From positions 21,032-85,031 of the forward strand of contig NW_026252163.1 of NCBI RefSeq assembly GCF_025399195.1: DNA of 64,000 bases, in the 5' to 3' direction. The notes below the pieces were generated by a model. That model made no database searches and was not told the origin of the DNA. It worked only from the letters and a program-made list of their open reading frames with translations. The stretch is from Umbelopsis ramanniana AG. Lineage: Eukaryota > Mucoromycota > Umbelopsidomycetes > Umbelopsidales > Umbelopsidaceae. Positions 39,111 to 50,952 of the stretch are shown in pieces (position 1 is the first letter of the stretch; each line of letters starts with the position of its first letter). Made by a program: the position numbers and the translations under genes.

Positions 39111-40955
39111 ATGCCGCAATCTTGGGATTTGTCCAGGCATATCCAGCTTGCTGTGCTGATGCTCATACTCATGGGCATCATAGCCATCACAGTTCGTGTA
39201 GACTTTTGGGAAGACTATTCTTCTCGAAGTATTTCCAAAGATGCTGAAGAAATGCAGAAGTTGATTGCCAATCAACAAGAAACGCTAAGAGAGGACGAAG
39301 ATAGAAGAAAAATGACAAAAATAAAGGAGATTGAGGGACGAAGGGCTGTTTTGGAACCTGGTAAGTAGGCTAAAACCCTCAAGTCGTATACCGAGCCATT
39401 TTATTAATGCGATTGTTCGGCGTTGTTATTTAGTGATTTTAGCCAACGACACCGATCTTGAGGTTCTCCTCCAGTCCTACGACATTGCCGTACCTCACCC
39501 TTCTAAGCCCTGGAATCTTTCGGATACGGAGTACTTGTTGTCAGTAAAAGGTCAATCAGACTGGATGAATTTGTTGACCCAGCCTGAAGACCGGCCCAAT
39601 TTCAAATCGTTGACTATGCAAGAGAGGACATACAAGGCTCTCTTCCAGTATCTCGATGAATTGCAGTCCAATGGAAAAGACATTCAACAACCTCCTTTCA
39701 AGGATACATGGGAACTCTTTCTTCAGTTGGAGACTGTTTTATACCCGTGGTTGCATCTCCAGTACATCAGTTTATTTGATGCGCAAAAGCAGAGCAAGGG
39801 GGCAGGCATGATCTTCTGTGTCGGCAACGATCAGTTCTATCATGCAGCTACAACCATTCGCTCTATTCGAGAAGCTCACAAATCCAACATCCCCATTGAA
39901 ATTTTTTACATCAACGATGATGATCTCTCTGAAGTCAAGCGCCAGTATTTTGAGACGGAATTTACCAATGTCAAGACTGTTGACTTATCGCAGTATATTG
40001 ATGACACGTGGACACAGTTTGGCGGCTGGGCTATGAAGCCCTTCGCTATTTTGGCATCCAGCTTCACCGAAGTTATCCTTTCCGATGCTGATGTGTTCTT
40101 TTTCAAAAAGCCCGAATCCTTCTTGGAAGATGCAGGTTACAAGAAAACAGGCTCCCTTTTCTTCTATGATCGAACCTTGTTCGCTGACTGGGATGGCGGA
40201 AGAAAGTGGATGCTGTCCTTCTTACCCACTATGAGTTCTCTTGTTAGAAAGACAAGATGGTTCACTTTGCGCTCATCGCACGAGCAAGAATCCGGAGTTG
40301 TTGTCATCGACAAGCGTAAAGCAGCTCTTGGTTTAATGTCAACATGTAAAATGAACGACAAACGTGAGCGTGACGAAGTGACTTACGATCGAGTACATGG
40401 TGACAAAGAGGTAGGTCGATGGTCTTAAAACTGCATTTTGACAAATTGGATATGATATTTATTATCGATTTTTGTTTTATACAGACATTCTGGGTTGGTT
40501 ATGAAATGATGCAGACTCCTTACGCGTTCGTCAGCTCTTACGGCGCTGTCATTGGAGGACTAGGTGATGGTGGTGAACCAACGCGAGTATGCGGAAACCA
40601 ACTTCACCTTGGTGTTGATGGTCGACCTTGGTGGTGGAATGGCGGCCTTCTGCGAGATAAGAATCGCTGGCCTGATCGATACATGAAATTCACCCATTTT
40701 GCCGAAGGAGAAGACTGGGATTTCGAGACATCGTGTATTGTCGAAGAAGATGGCATAAAGGAACTCACAAAGCAGGAGAAAACTCTAACCGAATCTTTCC
40801 TTATTCTCGACGCCAAGCGGAAAAAGGATCAGTTAGCCATGCACGACGGCACTTGGAAACCTTCCTCTGCTGGCAACACTAGTGGTCACAATGCGAAAGT
40901 GGCCTTCTCCCCGGATGAAGATACTACCGACATGCCGGAATCGGATGAAGATTAA
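39111..40955 (+). CDS. Mnn1-type alpha-mannosyltransferase (type II Golgi membrane protein)
   Basis: Golgi glycosyltransferase that probably extends protein-linked mannose chains. Exons 39111-39360, 39434-40410 and 40485-40955 give 565 residues. A short cytosolic start (MPQSWDLSRH) is followed by one signal-anchor helix, QLAVLMLILMGIIAITVRV, and a stem coil. The catalytic domain shows AGMIFCVGNDQFYHAATTIR, FGGWAMKPFAILASSFTEVI and the LSDADVFFFKKP motif with the D-x-D metal site (about 40083-40090). Further Mnn1-type blocks are SGVVVIDKRKA and WVGYEMMQTPYAFVSSYGAV. The acidic tail DEDTTDMPESDED is unusual but short. The linkage specificity (alpha-1,2 or alpha-1,3) cannot be told from the sequence. 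Confidence 0.87.
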
Positions 40956-41423
40956 AATTAAGAATTTTGAGACACTAGCGTACCGTCTGTTAATCAGATT
41001 TGTAAATCGTATTATATAAACTGCATGTTGCATTGATATCATCTTTATTATCGAGCCCATGACGCAAAGACGAAAACTGCATAGACTATTGAGCTTACAA
41101 ACATTTTTAAGTATTTTAGCTTATGGACGAACCCGGAAAGAACGGCCGGTAGAGTCCCATTACGTCTTTGAATTGACAATCTATACCCATCAGAATAGAC
41201 CGAGGCAAATTAAATAAACATGTAGATTGTTCGAGCTTGACATACACTTTAATAAGTCAAAATTGTCAATTTTGAGTCGTTCCGCAAATTCGTTATGAGA
41301 CACAGTTGGGATACCTTGGGAATGGGTAAAACCTCATTTCTGTACAGTCATCCAAATTCCGCTTACTATAAAATAGGATTCATGCTCTTAACAAAGTTCC
41401 ACTTCAGTCACTTCTCTGTCATT
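40956..41423. other. Intergenic, 468 bp
   Basis: Lies between two plus-strand genes. An ATG at 41295 opens a frame running into the cyclase gene, but the encoded extension has no family resemblance. I treat this stretch as leader and promoter. Confidence 0.45.
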
Positions 41424-42519
41424 ATGTCACTTCCCTCGTTCAAAGATCTTCCTATCGATGCAAAGTATCCCGCTAAATCAGCTTGGGGTCTCTGGGGTGA
41501 TGATGACAGTTTGGGAACAATGAACTTGTTAACCACTGAACGTGCCAAAGAAGCGTCCAAGTTGGTGCGCACTGGCAAGCTTTTCCCGATGAACTGGACT
41601 ATGGAAAACAAGTATACCATGTTCAATCGTGGAGGGTTTGAACATGTTATCAAGGAGCTGATGCCAGATTGTGCTTTCGATGATGTCTATAACAACTGGA
41701 ACACGCAGTCCTCAAGTCAATGGGACGGCCTTGGACATGTGTGTAACAGACACACACCTGGAGTTTTCTACAACAATACCACTGCAAAGGATGTCCGATC
41801 AGGAAATGAAAAGCTCGGAATCCACCATTTGGCAAGAAAAGGCATTGCTGGCCGTGCTGTTCTTCTTGATTTTCGTCGATGGGCCGTGAAACACGGCGTT
41901 GAATACGACCCATTGACACGCTACGAGATCGACATCAAGGATCTGGACAAAGTCGCTGAGGAACAAGGTGTTACGTTTAAGGAAGGTGATATCCTTCTCA
42001 TTCGTAGCGGCTTCACTGAAGCATACAACAATGCAAATGACGAACTTAAGGCAAGCCTTGCTGAAGTGGCCGCGGTATGTGGCGTCAAGCCATGCGATGA
42101 AAGTTTGGAGTGGATATGGAATCACCATTTCTCCACTGTTGCAGGTGATACCGTTGCTTTTGAAGCTTGGCCACCAACCAACGGATTGGATAACGCAATG
42201 CGTAAGTAAAACTAGTAGCATGGATGTCTTGAAAAAGTGAAGAACAACTAACTAAACCATTCATTTCAACATGCAACAGATGCTATTCTTCTTGGAGGGT
42301 AAGCAATAATGTACTATATATTTGTTGTTATCGATTTAAAATGTCTAACAAAGTCTTACTGTTTGCAGATGGGGTATGCCTATTGGTGAATTGTTCAATC
42401 TCGAACATTTGGCTGAGGAAGCGGCTAAAACTGGCGTCTATGAATTCTTCTTCACGTCCGCACCTTTGAACAAGATGGGAGGTGTAGCCTCTCCTCCAAA
42501 TGCAATTTGCATCATGTAA
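41424..42519 (+). CDS. Cyclase-family hydrolase (kynurenine-formamidase-like fold)
   Basis: Metal-dependent cyclase/amidohydrolase family enzyme of unknown substrate. I use ATG 41424 (MSLPSFKDLPIDAKYPAKSA) because similarity starts there. Three exons, 41424-42201, 42280-42298 and 42369-42519, sum to 948 nt and 315 residues. The middle exon is only 19 nt and encodes HAILLGG across its two junctions. Signatures are SAWGLWGDDDSLGTMNLL, the metal-binding SSQWDGLGHVCN (replacing the bacterial HxGTHxD form), GIAGRAVLLDFRRWA, GDILLIRSGFTEAY and HHFSTVAGDTVAFEAWP. The last exon GMPIGELFNLEHLAEEAAKT is strongly typical of fungal members. The enzyme probably degrades an aromatic or small amide metabolite. 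Confidence 0.86.
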
Positions 42520-43011
42520 TTATTTTCTGATATATAAAATATTCAGTATTCTTTCGCGGAACGTATCTTTTCACACGACCATCCTTGGTACATGTGAAAG
42601 AAATGATTGGGGTTTCACACCTTTTGCCAATATTCCATTTGAGTTCTCTTCTACCGATTGGGAACAGAACACAATTTCCCCGCTTTATATGCTGACACAT
42701 GTACGGGCAAATATTATGAAATATCAAAGGTTTATATAGGTTACAATTTAACAGATGTGAGCGCTTCTATGTGAAAGGAAATAAAAAAAAAACCACATAT
42801 GAGGCGTCAGAGGCGATGGTACAAATAAAGTGGTATGGAAACTTCTTGTTTTGTTGTTTAGCTGCTGGTGCATATCGGCCATTATCCTTGTTGGACGATG
42901 GGCAAAAAAAAATCTGATCGCTGAGCGGAGATCGAATTTATATCAGGGCTGTGACTTCTGGAAGCTGCGGGACAACTCTACCGACCTTTGTCATTTGACC
43001 ACTTCTTACCA
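42520..43011. other. Intergenic, 492 bp
   Basis: Contains the 3' end of the cyclase gene and the promoter of the BRF2-like gene. Small frames at 42500-42739 and 42830-43150 are not supported by family resemblance. Confidence 0.45.
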
Positions 43012-44488
43012 ATGGCCACTGCAGATCACTGTCCTTCTTGTGATGCAGATGCTTCCCATCGGCAAACTGATCTTGAGAACACATCACTTATCTATTGTTC
43101 CAATTGTGGTCACGTACTGGACGATACCGATTATCAACATCAATTCATAGACTATACCAGTAGACCAACTTTGGACGGTCAGACCGACGCTTTATTAGCA
43201 AAATGGCGCAACCAGCCTAAAGTATTCCATGTAAATGAATATACTTAATTTTTGATGATAGCGAAAATCCATTCTGACCTTCATCCTTTCATAGGTTTCA
43301 AACGGAACATGTTTAGAACTTCAGCGCTTGGCTCCACACATGCAATTGACCAGCGACGATCTACAGATAGGATATACATACATCAGACAATTTTTGAACG
43401 AACGTCGAACAGCTTCGACAAGAATAACCGCGGTAGCAGTGGCATACCTTCTCCGTAGGATGAAGATGAAACCAATGCCTTTGCGAGCGTGCGCTTCACT
43501 TTGCCAAGTATCAGCTCAAGCGGTTGGAGTGGAGTATCGACGCCTTCTATACATTTTAAAACCGGTATTCCCTCAAGGATATTGGGATCCTTACTTATAC
43601 CTTCACGATGCAGCTACGCATAATTATGAAATACTTGCCATGCAAAACGGAAAACAGTCAAAGACCTTCACAATGGCAGCTCTGATAAATCTCGCTACCG
43701 AAGTCCTCAGCACGGCATCGAAATTGCTATACCATACTGGCAGAGGTTCTTCGTCTTTCGTAGTTTCATGCCTTTTATTAGCTTCGGACGTGCTAAACGA
43801 ACGTGCAGTCTCAGGACCCTATCGTCGAAAGATTTTGAAACAATTGGCGACCGCAAACTTGATATCTGAAACCAACCTTGACAGACGGTACATCGAGTTA
43901 AGAAAACTTTTTTGCGGCAGAGCTGAACAGCTTCCATGGAGAGCCGGGCCGGGAAAGAAATGCAGAGATCCGACGCCTTTCATACGAGATATATTAAAAT
44001 TGGACTGTGTTGTATCTCCTAAACCTTTGATAAAAGGTAAAGAAAGCCCAGAATCACAGGGCGCAGCTGGCGAGGACATATATGAGAACGTGAATGCGCT
44101 TGCCGAACCAAGCTCGGTACACAACAAAGTCCCCAGTATTTTGAATAATCCTCCGGCATTTGTAAAGTCAGAAGAAATGAGGCAACATCTCGAACGCAAG
44201 CTCGAATTCATCATTGGAGAGGAACCGATGTCTCTGTCTATCGAAGATGAACAGGATTTGAGAACTTTAGCGTTCTTGCATGAAAACGGAATGAGCAAAG
44301 AGAAACTGCTAAACACAAGTGCAACTGAACGTAGGCAATTGGAACACACTATACAATATCGGGAGCAGTTCCCATGGTCCTACAACGCACATCGAGACTT
44401 GGACAAGGTAACGCTGGACGACAAAGATCTTTGCGATGAAGAAATGAACATGTACTTACGTATCAAACAAGATACATCAACAAAATAG
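43012..44488 (+). CDS. TFIIB-related factor, most like BRF2 (Pol III initiation)
   Basis: Exons 43012-43230 and 43295-44488 give 470 residues. The N-terminus is a zinc ribbon: HCPSCDADA then YCSNCGHVLDD, with four Cys. Two cyclin-like folds follow (LQIGYTYIRQFLNERRTAS, RMKMKPMPLRACASLCQVS, then FTMAALINLATEVLSTASKL). After them comes FCGRAEQLPWRAG, which resembles the RMAEQLAWLR segment of vertebrate BRF2. A C-terminal LDDKDLCDEEMNMYLRIKQD resembles the acidic SDSEIEQYL element shared by BRF1 and BRF2. TFIIB is a poor match because its core direct-repeat signatures are absent. A divergent BRF1 or Rrn7/TAF1B-type protein is the main alternative. The likely role is loading RNA polymerase III at a subset of promoters. 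Confidence 0.72.
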
Positions 44489-44655
44489 TAATAACGTAGA
44501 CGGATGATTCATTTATGATTGTAAATATTGTATTATATTAAAGCAGAAAACTGTAGACTAATTTTTTGTTATCCCATTCCTTTCATACTCGTTCGATGTA
44601 CACCACCCAATGATCGGCTATTGCAGCAATAGAAGTCAAAATCGTAATCAACTAC

Positions 44656-45887
44656 TCAATCCTGTTCTGCTTCAACTTTTGATTTCCATTCTTGATAAAG
44701 TGCTTCACAACGATCAACCAAGATTTTGGCCGTTTCCGGAGTGTAATTTTGAATTGGATGCAAATCGACAAAGGAGTAGCCCCATCGATCAGTGCAAGAG
44801 CTATACACAACGTTAGGATCCAGTTCCTTGCATGGTAGTTGAGCGCAGTAGACATTGGATATGGCTCCATTGTAAGGGTTTATATTCTGTGAGGTTAAAC
44901 CGCCAAATCGGAACTAAAACAAAAGAAATTAAATACGCTTGCTCTGGACATGGGGCGTAAACATTCTCCTGATACTAACAGCATAATGGACCGATCGTCT
45001 AATTCGACCGATCCATGCAGGCAAGTTACCGATGTTGCTAGCAACGACACCGGGTGAGGTAATAACGGATGTAATAGGTGCGTTGTCCTTTTTAAATTGC
45101 TCGTTCATATAAAGGGCAGCAATATTGGTCGCCCATTTTGATGATTCATATGGCTCTTCTCTAGAGATTAAGAATAAAAGCACGTGAGCGTCAGTTCATC
45201 CATCTCGTGGTTCAGTCTTCAGTCGATCACATACGCTTTGATGCCCTGCCAGTCATCTATGGAAAATGTCGAACTCGCAGCTGTGCCTGAACTGGTCCAG
45301 ATAATTCTGCCATCGCCAGAAGCTTTCAGTAGAGGTTCTAGCTCACGTACCATGAAGTAATGTCCTAGTACATTGCTTGCGAACACTAGACCGACATTAT
45401 CGTCATTTATCTCTCCTACAATCTGCTGTGTGGCGTCCGAACTTTCAATGAAGTTGACTGGATTCTTCAAAAATAAGGTGATAACTTCGCCCCATCTAAG
45501 TCCAGAAGCACTGAGAAGTCCAGCGTTACAATAGAGGAAGTCAAGTCGCTTGTACCTGTTAAGTAACAATTAGGTTCGTATTGAGTTTACCTATGGACAG
45601 CTGTACTACCATTTTTTGTCAAAGAAAAGTTTATACCTTTCATAGACTCTTTTGCATGCTTTCAATACGCTTTTACAGTTTCCAAGGTCGACAATCAGGA
45701 TGTCCATCTTGGCTTTTGGGAATTCTTGCAGTAACGATTGCCAGGCAACCATGGCCCGCGCTTCATTTCTACACGCTAGCACAACTATCAGGTTGTCGCA
45801 ATCCCACTCGAGAAGGCGTTCGACAATGCCGTAACCAACACCGGAATTGGCTCCAGTTACTATGGCAATTTTTCTGTCGCTGGCCAT
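44656..45887 (-). CDS. erg27: 3-keto sterol reductase Erg27 (short-chain dehydrogenase)
   Basis: Reduces 3-keto sterol intermediates to 3-beta-hydroxysterols during C-4 demethylation in ergosterol synthesis. Start ATG 45887. The NAD(P)-binding motif is IAIVTGANSGVGYGIVERLL. The NAG motif is YCNAGLLSASGLRWGE, then FASNVLGHYFMVRELEPLLK, the active-site Ser in IIWTSSGTAAS, and the catalytic YESSKWATN (Tyr and Lys about 45130-45155). The C-terminus has the Erg27-specific INPYNGAISNVYCAQLP and ends VEAEQD at 44656. Four or five exons. The gene is convergent with the BRF2-like gene, 167 bp between stops. The long insertion around FLKNPVNFIESSDATQQIVG is typical of this subfamily. Confidence 0.92.
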
Positions 45888-46053
45888 GGTTGAAAGTCAA
45901 GCGTAAGCCGGCGTGTCGTTAATTTAAAGGATTGTCAGACATTTGGGTTAGGTTTCCGTGACATTAGCAGGCCGCTTTTACTCAGAAGAAAAAGGTACCA
46001 TTCAGAAGATTCAAACTCTTTCATATCTTTATGTAAAGCGCTAAATGCATATG

Positions 46054-47357
46054 TTACAAGTCTTTGAACTTTTCTGTCGCTGCCACCAGCTTAGCAGAAA
46101 TTCCTGCCTCTTTAGCAGAATGTCCTGCATCAGGAACTATATGAAATTCAGCTTCGGGCCATGCCTTATGGAGCTCCCAAGCAGTGACGGCAGGACAAAC
46201 AACGTCGTATCTAGGCAGAAATTTCGATATCAGACTCTTGAGCATTATCATTCACCTGCCAATGTCATGATCAAAACCTACCTTCCCTGGACAATCACTC
46301 CAGGAATGTTATGCTTCTTAATAACGTCCACATTATCAATGATCCAGGAATCGGTTTCAAAAAATCCCTTGTTGACGAAGCTTTAGAGAAGGATTAGCAT
46401 TTCACTCGTATTTGAAATCACGTTAGAATAGAACTTACTAATGATTCTCAATACGCGCAAATTCCAGAGCGAATTTGCCGTCGTCAGCTCTAGCCACCGC
46501 TTGTTCATCTAGCAACAATCTGCTGGTGGACATTTCCCAAGCTGACCATTTCTATCATCGTGAAATAGACAGATTAATAATTGTTGATAGACATTCAGAT
46601 CAGTAGAAATCAAATACTCACGGCTGCTGCTTCTTCACGAACGGCCATATCATCACTAGTCAGTCTTCTGTGATAGGCTTGCATAACATTTCCTCTCTCT
46701 TCTTCGGGGATAATGGAAATGTAATCTTCCCACGCATCTATATTATGGATACTCCGAATCAGTATGTTTCTAGGATAGCCATTTCTTGTTGGGAGTAAAG
46801 TTTTACTTACCTGGGTAAATAAAGGAAGCACCATTCGCATTCTCATAGAACCAAGCGAGTTCCTTGTATCTTAGCGTAAAAATGCCTCGAAGAACGAGTG
46901 CCTTGACCTGTTCGGGGTGCTTGATAGCATAGGTCAACGAGAGAGTAGATCCCCACGATCCGCCAAATACAACCCATCGATCGATACCCAAGTGCTTTCG
47001 AATTCTCTCCAGATCTTCTACCAAGTCCCAAGTTGTATTCTCTTCTAGGCACGAGGAAGGTGTACTTTGACCACAGCCACGTTGAGAGAACAATACGATA
47101 CGATAGGTCTTAGGATCGAAATATTGACGGTCAGAAGGACCTATGCCACCTCCAGGACCACCATGAACGTAAACTACTGGATTTCCATTCTAATGTAGTT
47201 TCAATCTGTTTAGTAGGTATTTGCTGGAACCAAACTTAATAATATAGCTTACCGGATTGCCAGCTTGCTCGTAATGCAAAGTGTGAATGTCTGTGACGTT
47301 TAAGAACCCAGTATCAAAAGGTTCAACAAGGTCATAAACTTGTTCTCTGACGGCCAT
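46054..47357 (-). CDS. pip: Proline iminopeptidase (S33 alpha/beta hydrolase)
   Basis: Releases N-terminal proline from peptides. Start ATG 47357 (MAVREQVYDLVEPFDTGF). Exons fit the complete family: NPVVYVHGGPGGGIGPSD (oxyanion region), FSQRGCGQSTPSS, DLERIRKHLGIDRWVVFGGS with the nucleophile GGSWGS, the cap FYENANGASFIYPDAWEDYI, then IVQGRYDVVCP with the acid and DAGHSAKEAG with the His. The triad is complete. No signal peptide is seen, so it is cytosolic. The stop is at 46054, 167 bp from the Erg27 start on the same strand. Confidence 0.94.
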
Positions 47358-47714
47358 AGTGAAAAAGTACAGTAAATAAGGGTGTAAAGTTACGGCAGTT
47401 GTAAACTACAAGAGAAAAGCCGCAAACTTATGCGTGAGATAACGCGCTAAGCCTACCCACGTGAGCTCACAAGCCAATCAGGTATCCCTATTGATCCGCT
47501 TACAACAGTATAATGGGTTTTTGACAAACTGTCATTGCTGATAGTTATCCAATAAAGTCCGTAAAGAAAGAGTAGCAAGGGCTCCATATTACGAATATAT
47601 CATCTCTTACTGGTATTGGTAATTATTATCAACAACATTTATGTATATTGGTGGGTGTTAGAATAAAATTTGAAGCATTATGGTACAAGGATGGAGTCAT
47701 AAAAGCCAAAGGAT
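47358..47714. other. Intergenic, 357 bp
   Basis: Separates the iminopeptidase start (-) from the spc24 stop (-). Should hold the iminopeptidase promoter; no gene seen. Confidence 0.45.
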
Positions 47715-48647
47715 TTAGCTGCACATTTCCCAGAGGTAGTTGGAATAGAAGAAAGGAGAGTACTTGTCGTTGAGTGGAAGCGTGTTCATGTCATTCAATC
47801 TTGTGGAATCTAGAGAGTAGAATTCTGCATAAGCCGAATTGAAAGTAAATTCTCTGATGATTGCCAACTATTTGACTTACGTATACGAGCTTTAACAAAT
47901 TGGCCATTTCCGTCATCCAGGAGTTCAATGCCCAATCCTCGATAGATCTGAAGTTGCAGTCTACATTTCAAACAATGTTCAGTATTCTAGGTAAAACCAG
48001 GCTATAATACGGTAGTAACAGCAGCACTCACGTAGTTTTGTCAATGGTATCTTCAACTTTAACTTCTTGAGCTTCCATTTCATCAATCTGTCCTCGAAGT
48101 GACTGTATTTGAGCTTCAAGGGTATGGTTGTCGTTCTCTAATTCAAGAGCTTGCTTTGCCCAATGGTATTTCTCTTTATCCTTCTGTGCGAGAGCTTCTA
48201 TGTGTTCTCGGTCATCAACCACATCGTTTGGTCGTGTAGCTTGAATGCGTGCTTCTTCCAACTGTCGCATGAGTGCTATCAAGTGAAAACTATTAACAAT
48301 TTTAGAAGATGATTTTAGCATTATCTTGTGGTCATACCTCGCAATTCTTCTTGGGAATGGTAATGTTGTTTCGCTCGCACCTCGTTTACTCTCTGCATCG
48401 TTTCTCGTGTGTTTTGCACAAGCGATAGATCGCTCTCCGGAGAGAATTTCTCGGCTGTTCTCCTAATGAGTAGATGCAGCTCATCAAAAGATGTGTTGGA
48501 TGGGGCAGTGTTCATTTCCATGGTGGCTAATGCCCTGAAGGATTGCGCTATCGCGTTGAAAATGTCGCGCCGATTTCCAGCAAACGACGCGACAGTTCCA
48601 CGTGATCTGACTGCTATAATTTTTGAGTTGGTTTTTTTCGTAGCCAT
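47715..48647 (-). CDS. spc24: Kinetochore protein Spc24 (Ndc80 complex)
   Basis: Subunit of the Ndc80 complex, linking its coiled coil to inner-kinetochore proteins. Start ATG 48647 (MATKKTNSKIIAVRSRGTVA). A coiled coil follows (ALMRQLEEARIQATRP, EKYHWAKQALELENDNHTLE, then IQSLRGQIDEMEAQEVKVED). The C-terminal globular domain begins LQLQIYRGLGIELLDDGNGQ and ends SPFFYSNYLWEMCS, matching the LYRSLGIE and FFYANYFW pattern of the family. Four exons. It is head-to-head with ytm1 with only 55 bp between the start codons. Confidence 0.88.
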
Positions 48648-48702
48648 TCAAAAAAAAAAAAAAAAGGGTAGAGGCAAACTTTGACGCACAGATTCAGACA
48701 TA
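48648..48702. promoter_or_regulatory. Very short bidirectional promoter, spc24 / ytm1
   Basis: The 55 bp between the two start codons includes an A15-type tract at 48651-48665. Both genes must share this spacer or have promoter elements inside each other's coding region. Confidence 0.6.
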
Positions 48703-50531
48703 ATGGCAGAAACAACTGAATCAGAGCAAGTACAGGTTCGATTCACTACACAGCAGCAGCAATATGCTATTACGGAATCAGCTATCTTTGTTCCAGCAAA
48801 TTTCAAACGTTATGGACTATCTGGCATCGTAAATCACTTGCTCGGCAACGGTAAGCAAGACTGGCTAAAACAGCTAATGTAATTGCGACATGGAGCTTAC
48901 CAACTCTTATCGTATGATGTCCAGATAAACCGATTCCGTTTGATTTCCTCATCAATGGAGAACTCTTGCGTACAAGCTTGTCCCAATACCTGGTGGCGAA
49001 TAATGTTTCATCTGTAAGTAGAGCTAACATATATCAAGCATTGTTCACTGCAGGTTGACTTATGTATTACTTGCGTTCATCGTTTAGGAAAACGTAATCA
49101 GTATTGAGTATGTCGAGTCTATGCTGCCGCCAACTCCTGTTTCTGCTTTCCAACATGACGACTGGATCAGCTCTGTTAAAGGACAGCAGTCATCACAGTA
49201 TGTCCAATATCTTGCCACCCCGAACAAGAAACTATGTTCATCTTCTTACAAATACCTTTCAATATATTGCAGATTGTTTTTGACTGGTTCATACGATAGC
49301 ATGGTCAGACTGTGGAATATGTCTGGAGAATGTGTAGCTACTTTGGAAGGGCATGCGGATGCCGTCAAGAGTGTTGCATTTGGAGCCGCCACAGGTATGC
49401 ATACGAAATACAACATGTTGCCTCTATATGATCGAATATTGACATTTGATTTATTAGACAATGAGGTTGTGGTATATTCCACTTCTTTAGATCAGACTGT
49501 AATAGCATGGGAGGTTAGTGTCATACAAGCGGTATTTAATGAGCATCTTCGTTTGATGATTCTAATCATATGCATGTACAAATTTCACAGTACTCTCTTG
49601 TAGACTCTTCATACCGAGTCTTGTATCAATGCAAAGGTCACAAGGGCTCAGTAGAGGCAGTTGCAGTAGATCAAACCAAAAAGAAGTTTGCTACTGCTTC
49701 AGCAGACGCTACTGTCAAAGTTTGGGGTGTCAAAGACCCCAGTGAAGAACAGTCTATTGAATTCCTCGATATAAAGAACAAGAAGAGAAGAAAGACTGAC
49801 AGCACAGAGAGTCACAAAGTCAAGGTAAAGCTAGTTAATTTTATGACACAACACTACAATGGTTCTTCTGACAGAATTTTACATTTATAGTCTTTCTGTC
49901 AAACTTTGAATGGACACGTTGGTCCTGTTACCAGCGTTATTTTCGATAACAAAGATTCCAACATTGTGTATACAGGAGGATGGGATCATTCTATAAGATC
50001 CTGGGATGTTGAACAGCAAGTCAATGTGACAACTAAGGTTAGTTTCCTCAATAGCATTTGCTCAACAGGTTATTGGTTTTGACCCTTCCGATTCGTAGAA
50101 CTGTGAAAAAGTTGTATTGGATGTTGCTCAATCTAACCAGTCTAAAATGGTTGCAACTGGCCATGGAGACAAAATAATCAGAATTTGGGATCCACGAGCT
50201 GATGGTGAGTGTTCGGTTAGAAATACTGGGACTGTAGTTAACAACAGATACTTATGCGTTTATGATAGATGCTATTGCCGTTAGTATGTCGTTGACAGGT
50301 CACACCAACTGGGTATCTTCAGTGTCTTGGTCTCCCAATTCGGAATACACTCTATGCTCAGGTTCTTACGACTCAACAGTCCGAGTGTGGGATATTCGCA
50401 GCAAAGGATCACTTTTCACAATCCAGGAAGAGGACAAGAAGGACAAGATCTACAGTGTCCACTGGGATGGAGATAAAATCTTAAGCGGAGGAGAGGACAA
50501 AAAGCTTAACATTCATCAAGCAAAAATATGA
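48703..50531 (+). CDS. ytm1: Ytm1/WDR12 ribosome biogenesis WD40 protein
   Basis: Forms the Nop7-Erb1-Ytm1 (PeBoW) complex needed for 27S pre-rRNA processing and 60S maturation; Ytm1 is removed by the AAA protein Mdn1. Start ATG 48703 ([20 protein letters not shown]). The N-terminal ubiquitin-like NLE domain is followed by a seven-bladed propeller: [59 protein letters not shown], and [29 protein letters not shown] basic loop lies between blades. It ends [16 protein letters not shown] at 50531. About eight exons. A normal member of the family with no oddities seen. Confidence 0.93.
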
Positions 50532-50667
50532 TACAAGTGTTGATTTTTTAGAGATCAATTACATGAAAGAATATCCAAGTGTATAGAATTAAACGAAAAA
50601 AAATGATTGTCTAGAATACAAGTAATGCTTGACGTTTTATTTCAAGAGCCTGCCTTGACCACTAGTG

Positions 50668-50952
50668 CTATCGGTGCTGTTGTTTCTCCAGTTCCTCCAA
50701 TCGTTGCATTTTTAGCATCACGACTTTGCGTTCTTCCAATAAAGCTGCCTTATGGCGCTCCAAGCGATCCCGTTTTTGCTCTGGTGTTTCTTCTTGAATG
50801 TGCTGTATGGCAGCTTGTTGGTCACTCTTTTCTCTTGCCGAGATTCCAAAGAAATATGCTCCAGGAATCAATACAACTGCAAGCACAGGAAGCGGATTAC
50901 GCCTTAACATGGAAAGCATAGAGGGCATGGTCCATGGTGTATATTGAGGCAT
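50668..50952 (-). CDS. Small single-pass membrane protein of unknown function
   Basis: Not recognised. Reading from ATG 50952 gives about 94 residues: a short N-terminus (MPQYTPWTMPSMLSMLRR), one hydrophobic helix NPLPVLAVVLIPGAYFFGI, then a charged helix ETPEQKRDRLERHKAALLEE and KMQRLEELEKQQHR. The stop is at 50668. The positively charged N-terminus plus one helix and a soluble coiled coil would fit a small mitochondrial inner-membrane assembly factor, but this is inference. Other in-frame ATGs lie upstream. It sits divergently to spt5, 205 bp apart. Confidence 0.6.
   Translation of the reverse strand: MPQYTPWTMPSMLSMLRRNPLPVLAVVLIPGAYFFGISAREKSDQQAAIQHIQEETPEQKRDRLERHKAALLEERKVVMLKMQRLEELEKQQHR

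Noticed and set aside
41295-41423. Extended N-terminus of the cyclase gene
   Set aside because: In-frame ATG exists, but the extra 43 residues resemble no family member and include no targeting pattern that I trust.
42830-43150. Plus-strand frame overlapping the BRF2-like first exon
   Set aside because: Out of frame with the zinc ribbon and lacks any domain.
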